DNA from: Bacillota bacterium
Lineage (GTDB): Bacteria; Bacillota; Bacilli; Paenibacillales; Paenibacillaceae
Direction: 5' to 3'
DNA: 64,000 nt
Assembly (NCBI GenBank): GCA_023433615.1
Contig: JAEZCJ010000034.1
Location: 1-64,000 of the forward strand
Of this stretch, positions 26,677 through 35,072 are shown piece by piece. Within the stretch, counting starts at the first letter, position 1. The number at the start of each line of letters is the position of its first letter. Position numbers and translations under genes: made by a program. The notes beneath the pieces are model-generated. The model saw only the letters and a program-made list of their open reading frames with translations. It was not told the origin of the DNA and ran no database searches.

Positions 26677-27849
26677 ATGGCAATGAAGTCCTATACGTAC
26701 GCAGCGATCGAACAGGCCTATCGCGAGCCTGGGCCAATCGTGGCGGAATGGAAGAAGCAAGGCGGCCTCGCTGTCGGCACGCTAGGATCCGACGTGCCGG
26801 AGGAAATATTGGTCGCCGCCGGTATCCTGCAAGTTCAAGTGTTCGGCAATCCATCGGCCGATTCTCCGTTAGCCGAACAATATTTGGAGAAGGGCTTCGA
26901 TCCCTGCACGGTATCGCAATTCGAGCAAATCGTGAGCGGAACGCGCGCCTATCTGGATCGCTTGATCATCTCCAATTCTTCCGATGCCTTGATTCGATCG
27001 TATTACTATTTAAGAGCCATTCGAAAAGTCGAGCCTCATATGCCGGTCCCGCCGCTTTACTTTTTCGACTTCTTGCACACGTCGTCCAGAATGAGCGGGA
27101 TGTACAATCGCGATAGGGTGCGGGCCATGATCCGCGAGGTCGAGGCGTGGACGGGCAAGGCCATCAGCACGCAGATGCTGCAGGAAGCTTCGGCACGCTG
27201 CAATGCGACGCGCAGGCTGCTGCACGAGCTGAACGCGATTCGGCAATCGGCAGCTCCAACGGTCAGCGGGACGCAAATGCTGAAGTTGATCGGCGCTTCG
27301 ATGGTCATGCCCAGGGAGTCTTATAATCGGCTGCTGGAGGCTTTCATCGAAGAGGTTCGCTCCGCTGACGTACTGGAAGGAGTGCCGGTGTTCGTAACGG
27401 GCAGTGCGCAGGACCATCCCTTGTTGTATGAAGCCATCGAGAGGTGCGGCGGTCACGTCGCGGGGGAAGATCACGAGCTGGGATTCCGCCATGTGAAGGA
27501 TCTCGTGAACGAGACGGCAGACCCGATCGACGGCATCACCGACCGTTACCATCTGAGGTCGCCGGTATCGGGACAGGCAACCGTCTCCCGTCGCACGGAC
27601 GATCTCGTGCAAGCTGCGGCGCAAGCGAACGCGCAGGCCGTCGTGTTCTACGTGCATGAGAAGCATGATGCCATCTCCTGGGACTATCCTTCCGCGCGCA
27701 AGGCATTGGAGGCGCTGGGATACCCGGTGCTGATGCTGGAAGATCAGCCTTACGGTCCGATTACGGAGGAAGCTCAGGTTAAGCTTGCCGAATTCATCGC
27801 AACGGTTAAGGGAGGACGGGATATCGATGTCAGAACAACCGAATGCTGA
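26677..27849 (+). CDS. 2-hydroxyacyl-CoA dehydratase family, small subunit
   Basis: A 390-residue protein of the HgdB/BcrC/FldC family, with the two-lobed fold and motifs SDVPEEILVAAGILQVQVFG and ISWDYPSARKALEALGYPVLMLE. Family members bind a [4Fe-4S] cluster through three Cys. Here Cys77 (DPCT) is kept, but the usual N-x-C-D position reads NSSD and the C-terminal position reads EKHDAIS. It therefore may not hold a normal cluster. The ATG at 26677 follows AGGAGG. It overlaps the large subunit by 23 bp. The reaction would be syn or radical dehydration of a 2-hydroxyacyl-CoA, or a ring reduction. Confidence 0.8.
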   Translation: MAMKSYTYAAIEQAYREPGPIVAEWKKQGGLAVGTLGSDVPEEILVAAGILQVQVFGNPSADSPLAEQYLEKGFDPCTVSQFEQIVSGTRAYLDRLIISNSSDALIRSYYYLRAIRKVEPHMPVPPLYFFDFLHTSSRMSGMYNRDRVRAMIREVEAWTGKAISTQMLQEASARCNATRRLLHELNAIRQSAAPTVSGTQMLKLIGASMVMPRESYNRLLEAFIEEVRSADVLEGVPVFVTGSAQDHPLLYEAIERCGGHVAGEDHELGFRHVKDLVNETADPIDGITDRYHLRSPVSGQATVSRRTDDLVQAAAQANAQAVVFYVHEKHDAISWDYPSARKALEALGYPVLMLEDQPYGPITEEAQVKLAEFIATVKGGRDIDVRTTEC

Positions 27850-29146
27850 AACAGCGCCTAAATCCGGCTCCCGGTCGAGCGTCAAGAAATTGAAGACGGC
27901 GGCTGCCGCGACAGCCTATCAGAAGGAATGGTTCATGGGCTTGAAAGAGCGAGTCGAATCCGGCGAGCCGCTTGCCGTCGTCAACGCGGATGTACCGCAG
28001 GAAATTCTACGGGCGATGGATATCCCGTACGTCGTCAATCAATGGTGGTCTGCCGTATGCTCGGCGAAGCAGATGGCCCCCTATTATCTCGATTTGCTGA
28101 ATGAACGCGGATATCGGCAGGACTTGTGCCGTTACTGCTCATTGGCGCTGGCTTCCGCGATCGATCCGGAGCCGGAGAAAGGACCATGGGGCGGATTGCC
28201 CAAGCCCTCGGTGGCGATTACGAGACTGACTTGCGACTCGCAGGCCAAAATATTCGAGCTTCTGGCTCGCGAGTACGGCGTTCCCTTCTACCCGTTAGAG
28301 AATACCGTCCCGCTCTCGATCCCCGATGAGTGGTGGACCAAAGCAAGAAGGAATTGGGAAGAGCTGTTCGAGCCGCATCGCTTGGACTTCATGGTCGAGG
28401 ATTTCAAGGGAATGATCCGATTCTTGGAGACGAACACGGGGAAGACGTTCAGCGAGACCCGGTTCAAAGAGGTCATGGATCTCGTGAATCAGCAAGCGGA
28501 ATATAACAAGAAGACGCGCGATCTCATCGCGCGCACCGTTCCGGCTCCGGTAAGCATCACCGATACGGTGCAGACGGTCATGGTGCCGCAGTGGCAGCGC
28601 GGCACGCAATGGGCGGTCGATATCGCCCGTTCGCTGTACGAGGAAGTCAGCGAGCTTGTCGCCCGCGGAGAGGCCGCCAACCCGAACGAGAAAATTCGCC
28701 TAGCCTGGGTCGGCCGCGGGCTATGGTTCAATCTGGGCTTCTACCAGCATTTCGAACAGAAGTACGGCGCATCCTTCATCTGGTCGATCTATCTCGGACT
28801 CGCTGCGGACGCTTATGCCCGTTACGGCGAAGATTCGCTGCGCACGCTTGCCAGCCGCTTCGTCGGGATGGAGGATATGCTGCATATGCCGCCGTGGAAC
28901 AGCGATTGGTACGTGAAGGAAGCCAAGCTCAATCAAATCGACGGCGTCGTTCACTTGATATCCGACAGCTGTACGCAAGGGGCGGGAGGCACTTATTTTA
29001 TCAAGAAAGCGTTCGAGGATGCGGGTATTCCCGTCCTGCAGCTGCGGGCCGATCCCGTCGATGCGCGTTCCTGGGATGATTCCGCGATGATCAAGGAGCT
29101 TGAGCAATTTCTGGAGGAGCGCGTCCAGGCAAAGGCGGAGTGCTGA
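27827..29146 (+). CDS. 2-hydroxyacyl-CoA dehydratase family, large subunit
   Basis: A 439-residue partner of the preceding gene. It begins with a Lys/Ser/Ala-rich tail, then NADVPQEILRAMDIPYVVNQWW. Three cluster-type Cys regions are present: DLCRYCSLALAS, ITRLTCDSQAK and LISDSCTQGAGG. The C-terminal LRADPVDARSW segment is typical. The ATG at 27827 follows GGGAGG inside the small subunit. Known enzymes need an ATP-dependent Fe-S activase (HgdC/FldI type); none is encoded in this window. They are oxygen-sensitive, which contrasts with the O2-using enzymes nearby. Confidence 0.82.
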   Translation: MSEQPNAETAPKSGSRSSVKKLKTAAAATAYQKEWFMGLKERVESGEPLAVVNADVPQEILRAMDIPYVVNQWWSAVCSAKQMAPYYLDLLNERGYRQDLCRYCSLALASAIDPEPEKGPWGGLPKPSVAITRLTCDSQAKIFELLAREYGVPFYPLENTVPLSIPDEWWTKARRNWEELFEPHRLDFMVEDFKGMIRFLETNTGKTFSETRFKEVMDLVNQQAEYNKKTRDLIARTVPAPVSITDTVQTVMVPQWQRGTQWAVDIARSLYEEVSELVARGEAANPNEKIRLAWVGRGLWFNLGFYQHFEQKYGASFIWSIYLGLAADAYARYGEDSLRTLASRFVGMEDMLHMPPWNSDWYVKEAKLNQIDGVVHLISDSCTQGAGGTYFIKKAFEDAGIPVLQLRADPVDARSWDDSAMIKELEQFLEERVQAKAEC

Positions 29147-29191
29147 ACGCAGCATGGGGAACGACTTGGACGAAGAACAGGAGGGACATAC

Positions 29192-30412
29192 GTGAACCAA
29201 TCAGCGCTTGAAGGCGTAGTCGTATTGGACTTTACGCAATTTGAAGCAGGGACCGTCTGCACGCAGACGTTGGCATGGCTAGGGGCAACGGTAATTAAGC
29301 TCGAGCGTCCGGGAACAGGCGAACAGGGGAGAGGCGCGTCGGCCGATAAGGCCGGCGCCGATTCCTACGGCTTCATCATCCTGAATTCGAATAAAAAGTC
29401 CATCACGGTAGACGTGAAGAAACCGGAGGGCCGAGACTTGGTCTATGACCTGATCGAAAAGGCCGATGTGCTGGTTGAAAACTTCTCGCCGGGGGTCATC
29501 GAACGTCTGGGCTTCGATTATGAGACCGTCCGCAAACGGAATTCCAGAATGGTCTATGCGCAGATCAAAGGCTTCGGAGCGGACGGTCCTTACGCGAACT
29601 TCCCGGCCTTCGATGCCATCGGGCAAGCGGCGGGCGTCGTGATGAGCGTGACCGGCGAGAAGGACGGTCCGCCTATGCATGCCGGGGTCAACATGGCAGA
29701 CAGCGGAGCAGGGTACCACTGCGCGATCGCGATTCTCGGGGCGCTCTATCAGCGAACCGTGACGGGAGAAGGACAGAAGGTCGAGGTCGCCATGCAGGAT
29801 GTCATGATCAACTTCAGTCGCTCCACCTGGGTCAGGCAATTCATGACGGGCGGCCAAGAGACTCCGCGGGTCGGCAACGAGATGCCGATGGCAGCCGTGG
29901 CGCCTTGCAACGTGTACCCCTGCAAGCCAGGCGGGCCGAATGACTATGTGTTCATCTACACTTCGCGCGTGCCAGGCAGTCCGCAGTGGAAACGCCTGTT
30001 AACGGTCATTGGGCGGGAAGACTTGCTGGATGATCCTCGGTTCGCGACGCCGGAGTCTCGCTATCTGCATCGGGAAGAGATCGACGCCATGATCAGCGAA
30101 TGGACGATTCACTATACGAAGTATGAAGCGATGGAGCTGATGGGGCAAGCCGACGTGCCGGCGGCCGCGATTCTCTCCACGGTCGACATTACGAATGACG
30201 AGTATCTTCGGAAGCGCGGCACGATGGTTGAGATCGATCATCCTGTCAGAGGCAAGATGATCATTCCCGGCAATTCCTTCAAGCTCTCCGCATCGCCGCT
30301 TGAAGTGAAGCCTGCGCCGCTGCTCGGCCAGGACAACGAGGATGTGTATAAGGCGCTGCTCGGACTCGGGCAGGAAGAATTAGAAGCGCTTAAGCAGAAA
30401 GGCGTCATCTAA
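29192..30412 (+). CDS. Family III CoA transferase (CaiB/BaiF)
   Basis: A 406-residue formyl-CoA transferase-type protein: GVVVLDFTQFEAGTVCTQ, LAWLGATVIKLERPGTGE, NSNKKSITVDVKKPEGR, FSPGVIERLGFDYE, and NMADSGAGYH with the likely catalytic Asp. It moves CoA between acids through mixed-anhydride and thioester intermediates. The GTG start at 29192 follows AGGAGGGA. Directly after the dehydratase pair, it matches the fldA/hadA-type arrangement in which the transferase makes the 2-hydroxyacyl-CoA substrate. Confidence 0.88.
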   Translation: MNQSALEGVVVLDFTQFEAGTVCTQTLAWLGATVIKLERPGTGEQGRGASADKAGADSYGFIILNSNKKSITVDVKKPEGRDLVYDLIEKADVLVENFSPGVIERLGFDYETVRKRNSRMVYAQIKGFGADGPYANFPAFDAIGQAAGVVMSVTGEKDGPPMHAGVNMADSGAGYHCAIAILGALYQRTVTGEGQKVEVAMQDVMINFSRSTWVRQFMTGGQETPRVGNEMPMAAVAPCNVYPCKPGGPNDYVFIYTSRVPGSPQWKRLLTVIGREDLLDDPRFATPESRYLHREEIDAMISEWTIHYTKYEAMELMGQADVPAAAILSTVDITNDEYLRKRGTMVEIDHPVRGKMIIPGNSFKLSASPLEVKPAPLLGQDNEDVYKALLGLGQEELEALKQKGVI

Positions 30413-30442
30413 CGCTAACGACAGGGAAGGAAGGGTTGACGC

Positions 30443-31303
30443 GTGCCAATCGCCAAGTTACGCCAAGCGGAATTATACTACGACGAATTCGGTTCCGGAG
30501 ACCGGTATCTCATTCAAGCGCAGCAGTTCACGAATAACAAGCTTCATTACACGATCGATCTTGCTGAACAAGGCTTCCACGTGTACAACATTCAGATCAG
30601 GGGCTATGCGCCGTCGACGCTCGTGCAGGAGGATTTGGGCGAAGCGTGGTATGACACCTGGGCCCAGGACGTGGTCGACTTCGCGGATGCCATGGGCATC
30701 GACCGCTTCTACTATACCGGCTAATCGCATGGGGCCGGCATCGGCTGGCATCTCTGCATGAACCATCCCGAACGGCTTCGCGCGTTCTTCCCGATCGTCG
30801 GCGGGCCGCATAAGAAGGATGGCCAAGAGACCGGGTCGGCTCGGATGAATACGATTCGGGCAGCGGAAAGTCCGGAAACATGGAGACCGTACGCGGAGAA
30901 ATTCGCCTCCGGCACCATGGAGATGTATCAACGGATCGCAGCGCGTTCAGTGGACGCCGACATGAAGCGAGCAGCGCTTAGCGCGGCCGAACAGGAAAGG
31001 GACTTCTGGATCAACATGCCGAAGGCATCGGCCGTTCTCAATCCGAAGAAGCCGTTCCCGAAGATCAAGACCGAGGAAGAACTTATCGGGACGCTGCGCA
31101 GAATAACGATCCCGACCCTCATGATCGGGGGCATGAAGGACGAGATCAGCACGCCGGAGGACATGGTACGATCTTGTAAAGCGGTGGAGAATTCCAAGCT
31201 GATCCTGTATGCCGATGCCAACCATGGCAATCTGGGACCGGAGCATCGCCTCGAGATCGTGCAGGACATCATGCAATTCTGCCATAATCGAAATCTATTC
31301 TAG
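30443..31303 (+). pseudogene. Alpha/beta hydrolase interrupted by an in-frame TAA
   Basis: Translation from GTG 30443 (after GGAAGGAAGGG) runs 93 codons to TAA at 30722-30724. The same frame then continues as SHGAGIGWHLCMNHPERLRAF to 31303. Reading through gives a normal-length (about 286-residue) alpha/beta hydrolase. The stop replaces exactly the residue before the nucleophile Ser in the G-x-S-H-G elbow. Downstream, an acid-type GGMKDEIS and a His in ANHGNLGPEH are intact. Nothing else is disrupted, so the lesion is recent, a sequencing error, or a readthrough site. It is the last gene of the CocE operon. Confidence 0.8.
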
Positions 31304-31314
31304 CCCCAGTAGAA

Positions 31315-31353
31315 GAATCTAGCGGCACGTTTCCGTGTCCTAGGTTCTTTTTT
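31315..31353 (+). terminator. Intrinsic terminator
   Basis: GAATCTAGCGGCACG (31315-31329) pairs with CGTGTCCTAGGTTC (31334-31347), with G-U pairs and one bulge, around a TTTC loop; six T follow. It separates the CocE operon from the regulator gene. Confidence 0.8.
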
Positions 31354-31382
31354 CATGCATCATGCAGGTATAATGATAGTAT

Positions 31383-31430
31383 ATTTCCTATATGGTGCAT
31401 ATAACTGCAGGATGGAACTGGTACTATAAT
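31383..31430 (+). promoter_or_regulatory. Promoter P1 with shared 18-bp element, for the PucR-type regulator
   Basis: ATTTCCTATATGGTGCAT (31383-31400) lies exactly 24 bp before a perfect TATAAT (31425-31430). The element contains the inverted repeat TATATG-GTG-CATATA (31389-31403). The -35 position is poor. Placement before the regulator suggests autoregulation. Confidence 0.75.
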
Positions 31431-31473
31431 GAGGGTAATCTATGGGAATTCCATGTGACTGGAGTGAGTCGGC

Positions 31474-33699
31474 ATGACGGATGTTCAGAAGAACAAGCAC
31501 ATCATGGATAAAATTGATGCTCACTTGCGGAAGACAGCGCGAAGAATGGTCCAATTCGATACGTTGGACGAAACGCTCCACTACTTGATCGACTCCTTCC
31601 ATCAACAGTATGGCTGCGAGTATATGGCGATTATTTATCAAGAGGATGATGTGCTGAAGCTGATGGCGAAGAAGGGGCATGCGAGCCAATTCGAAGCTTA
31701 TTTTCCGCTGGATGTGCGACGATGTCATCCCCGGCTCTTGCTGGAGCCGGTCAGTTCATTATTCGATGTGCTGGACAACGAAGAGCAGTGTCCGATTCTA
31801 ACCGGAGTGGAAGAGGAGCAGTTCCAGACATGGTTCACCATCCCGATCCGCTCCGAGGAAGGCGGCAGCCAGGGGCTGTGCGTAATCGGCTTCCGCTCGT
31901 TCGTTCCGCTGGTCGTCGGCGCGGAGAAGCTGTTCGAGGAATACGGGAAAGATATCGCGATCTCGTTCCAATTGGCGCAGCAGCGCGAGAGCGAGAGCAA
32001 GAAGATCGAGGGCTTGGACTGGTTGAAGGAAAATGTGTACTTGGGCGGCACTTCCATCGAGCAGATCGTCGGCAACATCGTGGAACGGGCAGGGAAAGGC
32101 ACGAACGCCAGGGAGGCGTACGTGTATCTGTATGACGAACAAACCAACAATCTGCTGCTGCAGCCGCCCAGCTACGGCGCGACGAATCCGCCTAAGCGAA
32201 TCAATATGCTCGAAGCCTATGATCTGAAGCCGTTCTTTCCCCGATTGGAAAAGGCCGGATCAACGGAATTGACGATCCCGTTGATGGTGAAATTGAAATT
32301 GATCGGCATTCTTCACGTGAACGAGAAGCTTAATGACGGGGCCTTCACGAATGAAGACTTGGAGCTGCTGCAATTCCTGGCGTCGCACGTCTCTACGTTA
32401 ATCGAGAATGCCAGGTTGTACATGAACGAGGTCGATCGGCAGAATCGGTTGCAGACGTATATGCGGCATCAGCAGGAGCTCGTCAAACAGACCATTGAAG
32501 ACGAAGGCTTCGCGGGCATATCGACTTTCCTGTCCAATATGATGAATTGCTCTGTCGTCATGCTGGATCGTTTCCTTCACTTGACGTCCCAGAAGTATAA
32601 GGAGCAGGACGAGGATCGAATGGAGGAAGTGCTCAATCAGATTAACCGGGAGAAGAAGGCGATACTGCGAGGCGGACAAGCAGAGCAGTGGTTCTCGATC
32701 AGCAAAGGGCTCGAGATGGGACTATGGCGAGTGTCGAGCGGGGGAGATACGCTAGGCTATTTGGGTCTCATCATCCCGCAGAGCCGCATGGATCTCGTGC
32801 TTCGGATGTCATTGAACCACGCGCTGAACGTGTGCGCGGTACAGTTCATTAAGCAGAAGCTGGTGTTGGACGTACGGGAGCAAGTGCGAGACAGCTTCTT
32901 CAATCAATTGTTCGTCGAGAAGATTCAGGACCGCAAGAAGATTCTGGAATATACGAATCTGCTCAATTGGAATATATCCGAGCCGCACGCGATCGGGCTG
33001 TTCGCGCTAGAGTTCGAGTCAGCCTATGGGCAAGGCACGAACCTGCTGGAGGAAGACGCCAAGAAGACCTGGGTCTGGGAACGGATTCGCGATTACATGA
33101 CGCGGGTGTATCCGGACATCATTTTTACCCGCAAGGACGGCTACTACATGGTGATCGTTCCCCAAACCACGATTGCGGTGGGAGACTTTTGGAAGCGTTT
33201 TTACGAAAGAGTCAAGAAGATGGTGAAATACGAAGAAGCGCATCTGTCCGTCTACATCGGCATTAGCCAGGACGCCAACCGGATCGAGGATTATTACCTC
33301 TGTTACAAGCAAGCGCAAAAAACGCTGGTCATCCTGCGCAACCGATTCGCGGAGAAAGGCTACATGAGCTTCGACGAGCTCGGTTCGTACACCGTGCTCT
33401 ATCATCTGGGCGATCCGCTGGTCGTTCCGCTGTTTCTCAAGACGTTCCTGAATCCGCTTCTGGTGTACGGAAACGGCAAGAATCGCGACTTGTTCGATAC
33501 CTTGCGCGTCTACTTGCAGACCAACGGCAACATTAAGGATGCGGCGAACCTGTTGTTCATTCACCGCAGTTCCTTGAAGTACAGACTGGAGCGCATACGC
33601 GAAATTATCGGGATCGACATCGACAATGCCGAGCAGCGTTTCAACATGATGCTGGCGTACAAGCTCTATGATCTATTCGGCGACGAGAACGCGCTATGA
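31474..33699 (+). CDS. PucR/CdaR-type transcriptional regulator with GAF-like domains
   Basis: A 741-residue regulator. Roughly residues 25-170 and 190-320 look like two GAF-type sensor domains (ENVYLGGTSIEQIVGNIVERAGKG begins the second). About 330-470 is a helical linker, 480-620 a CdaR GGDEF-like segment, and 670-735 the PucR helix-turn-helix (NIKDAANLLFIHRSSLKYRLERI). The ATG at 31474 follows GGAGTGAG. It is the only DNA-binding regulator in the island, and its own promoter carries the shared element. It probably senses an aromatic or acyl-CoA intermediate and activates the island (inference). Confidence 0.88.
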   Translation: MTDVQKNKHIMDKIDAHLRKTARRMVQFDTLDETLHYLIDSFHQQYGCEYMAIIYQEDDVLKLMAKKGHASQFEAYFPLDVRRCHPRLLLEPVSSLFDVLDNEEQCPILTGVEEEQFQTWFTIPIRSEEGGSQGLCVIGFRSFVPLVVGAEKLFEEYGKDIAISFQLAQQRESESKKIEGLDWLKENVYLGGTSIEQIVGNIVERAGKGTNAREAYVYLYDEQTNNLLLQPPSYGATNPPKRINMLEAYDLKPFFPRLEKAGSTELTIPLMVKLKLIGILHVNEKLNDGAFTNEDLELLQFLASHVSTLIENARLYMNEVDRQNRLQTYMRHQQELVKQTIEDEGFAGISTFLSNMMNCSVVMLDRFLHLTSQKYKEQDEDRMEEVLNQINREKKAILRGGQAEQWFSISKGLEMGLWRVSSGGDTLGYLGLIIPQSRMDLVLRMSLNHALNVCAVQFIKQKLVLDVREQVRDSFFNQLFVEKIQDRKKILEYTNLLNWNISEPHAIGLFALEFESAYGQGTNLLEEDAKKTWVWERIRDYMTRVYPDIIFTRKDGYYMVIVPQTTIAVGDFWKRFYERVKKMVKYEEAHLSVYIGISQDANRIEDYYLCYKQAQKTLVILRNRFAEKGYMSFDELGSYTVLYHLGDPLVVPLFLKTFLNPLLVYGNGKNRDLFDTLRVYLQTNGNIKDAANLLFIHRSSLKYRLERIREIIGIDIDNAEQRFNMMLAYKLYDLFGDENAL

Positions 33700-33707
33700 A
33701 GACATGC

Positions 33708-33730
33708 AGCCCTGTTTCAGGGCTCTTTCT
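33708..33730 (+). terminator. Intrinsic terminator after the regulator
   Basis: AGCCCTG (33708-33714) and CAGGGCT (33718-33724) form a 7-bp stem with a TTT loop, followed by a CTTTCTT tract. Confidence 0.75.
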
Positions 33731-33904
33731 TACCCTATTGGAATGTATAAGTTTCCGAGAACAACGGAACGAGAAATTCCAATTGGCGATAAAACCCACC
33801 TCTTAACGCGGTCGCTCATCTTCGAATGGCCTCGATAGAGGTTTTCTCATGCCCTTTCCTATGGCGAGCCAGCATGCTTAACGATGCATTAAAATCGACC
33901 CGTT
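33731..33904. other. Spacer with two further inverted repeats
   Basis: No gene is seen. TTGGAAT/ATTCCAA (33738-33744, 33776-33782) enclose TTCCG/CGGAA. A second pair, ACCTCT/AGAGGT (about 33797-33842), is flanked by A4 on the left and T4 on the right, like a two-way terminator with a long loop. A small transcript is possible but unsupported. Confidence 0.35.
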
Positions 33905-33952
33905 ATTTCATACATGGTGTATGTTCAAGCGCTGACGCTTAGATTTTATAAT
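33905..33952 (+). promoter_or_regulatory. Promoter P2 with shared 18-bp element, for the 33999-43149 operon
   Basis: ATTTCATACATGGTGTAT (33905-33922) lies exactly 24 bp before TATAAT (33947-33952) and differs from the P1 element at three positions. The -35 position reads TTCAAG. Transcription from about 33959 excludes an in-frame ATG at 33951 as the thioesterase start. Confidence 0.75.
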
Positions 33953-33998
33953 GAAAGTATTCTTAGTGGCGGGAATCTTGATCGTGGGGGCTGGAATG

Positions 33999-34397
33999 AT
34001 GGAGAGCGTGTGGGAATTCAAAGTCAGATTCGGGGAAACGGACGCAGCCGGGATTGTGTACTATCCGAACTTCTACAAGTGGATGGATCAAGCAACCCAT
34101 GAAATGTTCACGGGAATCGAAATGTCCACCAGGCAGATGCTGTCGGAGAAGAAGGGGATTCCGCTTGTGGAGGCTTCTTGCCAATTCAAGCATGCGCTCC
34201 ATTTCGATGACCAGATCAGAATCGTGACGACCGTGGCGGAAGTGAAGAATAAGGTGTTCAAGCTGCAGCATATTTTCTATCTGGGCGATATCGTGGCCGC
34301 AGAAGGATACGAGATCCGTGTATGGATCGATTCTTCAAGCGGGAATCTGAAGGCCGTCCCGATTCCGGATGAACTTCGTTCCATGCTCCTCGCCTAA
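33999..34397 (+). CDS. Hotdog acyl-CoA thioesterase (4-hydroxybenzoyl-CoA thioesterase/YbgC type)
   Basis: A 132-residue hotdog protein with the family active-site block VRFGETDAAGIVYYPNFYKWMD (catalytic Asp in ETDAAG) and FKHALHFDDQIRIVT. The ATG at 33999 is 8 nt after TGGGGG; the adjacent ATG at 33996 is possible. It is the first gene of the operon. It would release a free acid, for example a hydroxybenzoate, from CoA before hydroxylation (inference). Confidence 0.85.
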   Translation: MESVWEFKVRFGETDAAGIVYYPNFYKWMDQATHEMFTGIEMSTRQMLSEKKGIPLVEASCQFKHALHFDDQIRIVTTVAEVKNKVFKLQHIFYLGDIVAAEGYEIRVWIDSSSGNLKAVPIPDELRSMLLA

Positions 34398-34447
34398 TTC
34401 CAGCTACGCCGATCTCGCGTAAATCATCATAAGGAGGGCAATATCAC

Positions 34448-35014
34448 TTGACGTCGTTACAATGGCCAGATGCCATCTCCGCTGCAGCGCAAGGCAGTGA
34501 TGTAGAGCTGTCGGTTACGAAATTGACGAGAGTAAAATGGTTCACAAGCCCCGATTCGCACAAGGCGGCAGCCGAGGCAGCCGTACAGCGTTTCTTGTCG
34601 GAGATAGGCATAGGCAGTCTGCCGATCCGCTGGCTGGACAAGCAAGCGATCGCGCCATTCATCGGCGGTTATGAACTCATCAAGGATCCGCTATGGATGC
34701 AGCTCTACGGCATTCCGCAGACGATCAAGGACGCTGCCGATGCCGCCTGCGGCCAGAAGATCATCGCCTTCACGATGAACGATGTGCCCGAGCATCTGTT
34801 CCATGTCCTCTATGATGCGGCATTTCATGCCTTTGAACAGCAGGGACAGCAAGTCGTCTCGCATGTCGTGGCAGCTGCACTATACGTTACAAGCCTGTCG
34901 ATCTCATGGGATTCCGTGTGCGACGCGAGCAATCCGCTGGCGGGATTGTTGGAAGCGATGAAGCTTGGCTATATGCCGCTAGGCACGAAGGACGGCGCAT
35001 TCTATCTTCTCTAG
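34448..35014 (+). CDS. Unrecognised protein
   Basis: A 188-residue soluble protein I do not recognise. A TTG start at 34448 follows AAGGAGGG with a long spacing. There is no signal peptide or membrane helix. The C-terminus (SNPLAGLLEAMKLGYMPLGTKDGAFYLL) has the look of a short all-alpha/beta domain. It lies tightly within the operon, 50 bp after the thioesterase and 58 bp before the malic enzyme, so a pathway role is likely. Codon use looks like that of its neighbours. Confidence 0.75.
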   Translation: MTSLQWPDAISAAAQGSDVELSVTKLTRVKWFTSPDSHKAAAEAAVQRFLSEIGIGSLPIRWLDKQAIAPFIGGYELIKDPLWMQLYGIPQTIKDAADAACGQKIIAFTMNDVPEHLFHVLYDAAFHAFEQQGQQVVSHVVAAALYVTSLSISWDSVCDASNPLAGLLEAMKLGYMPLGTKDGAFYLL

Positions 35015-35072
35015 CAGTCGGCGATGGGGCAGCCTTCATGAATTATGACCGAAATCGGGAGGTTCGTAAGCG

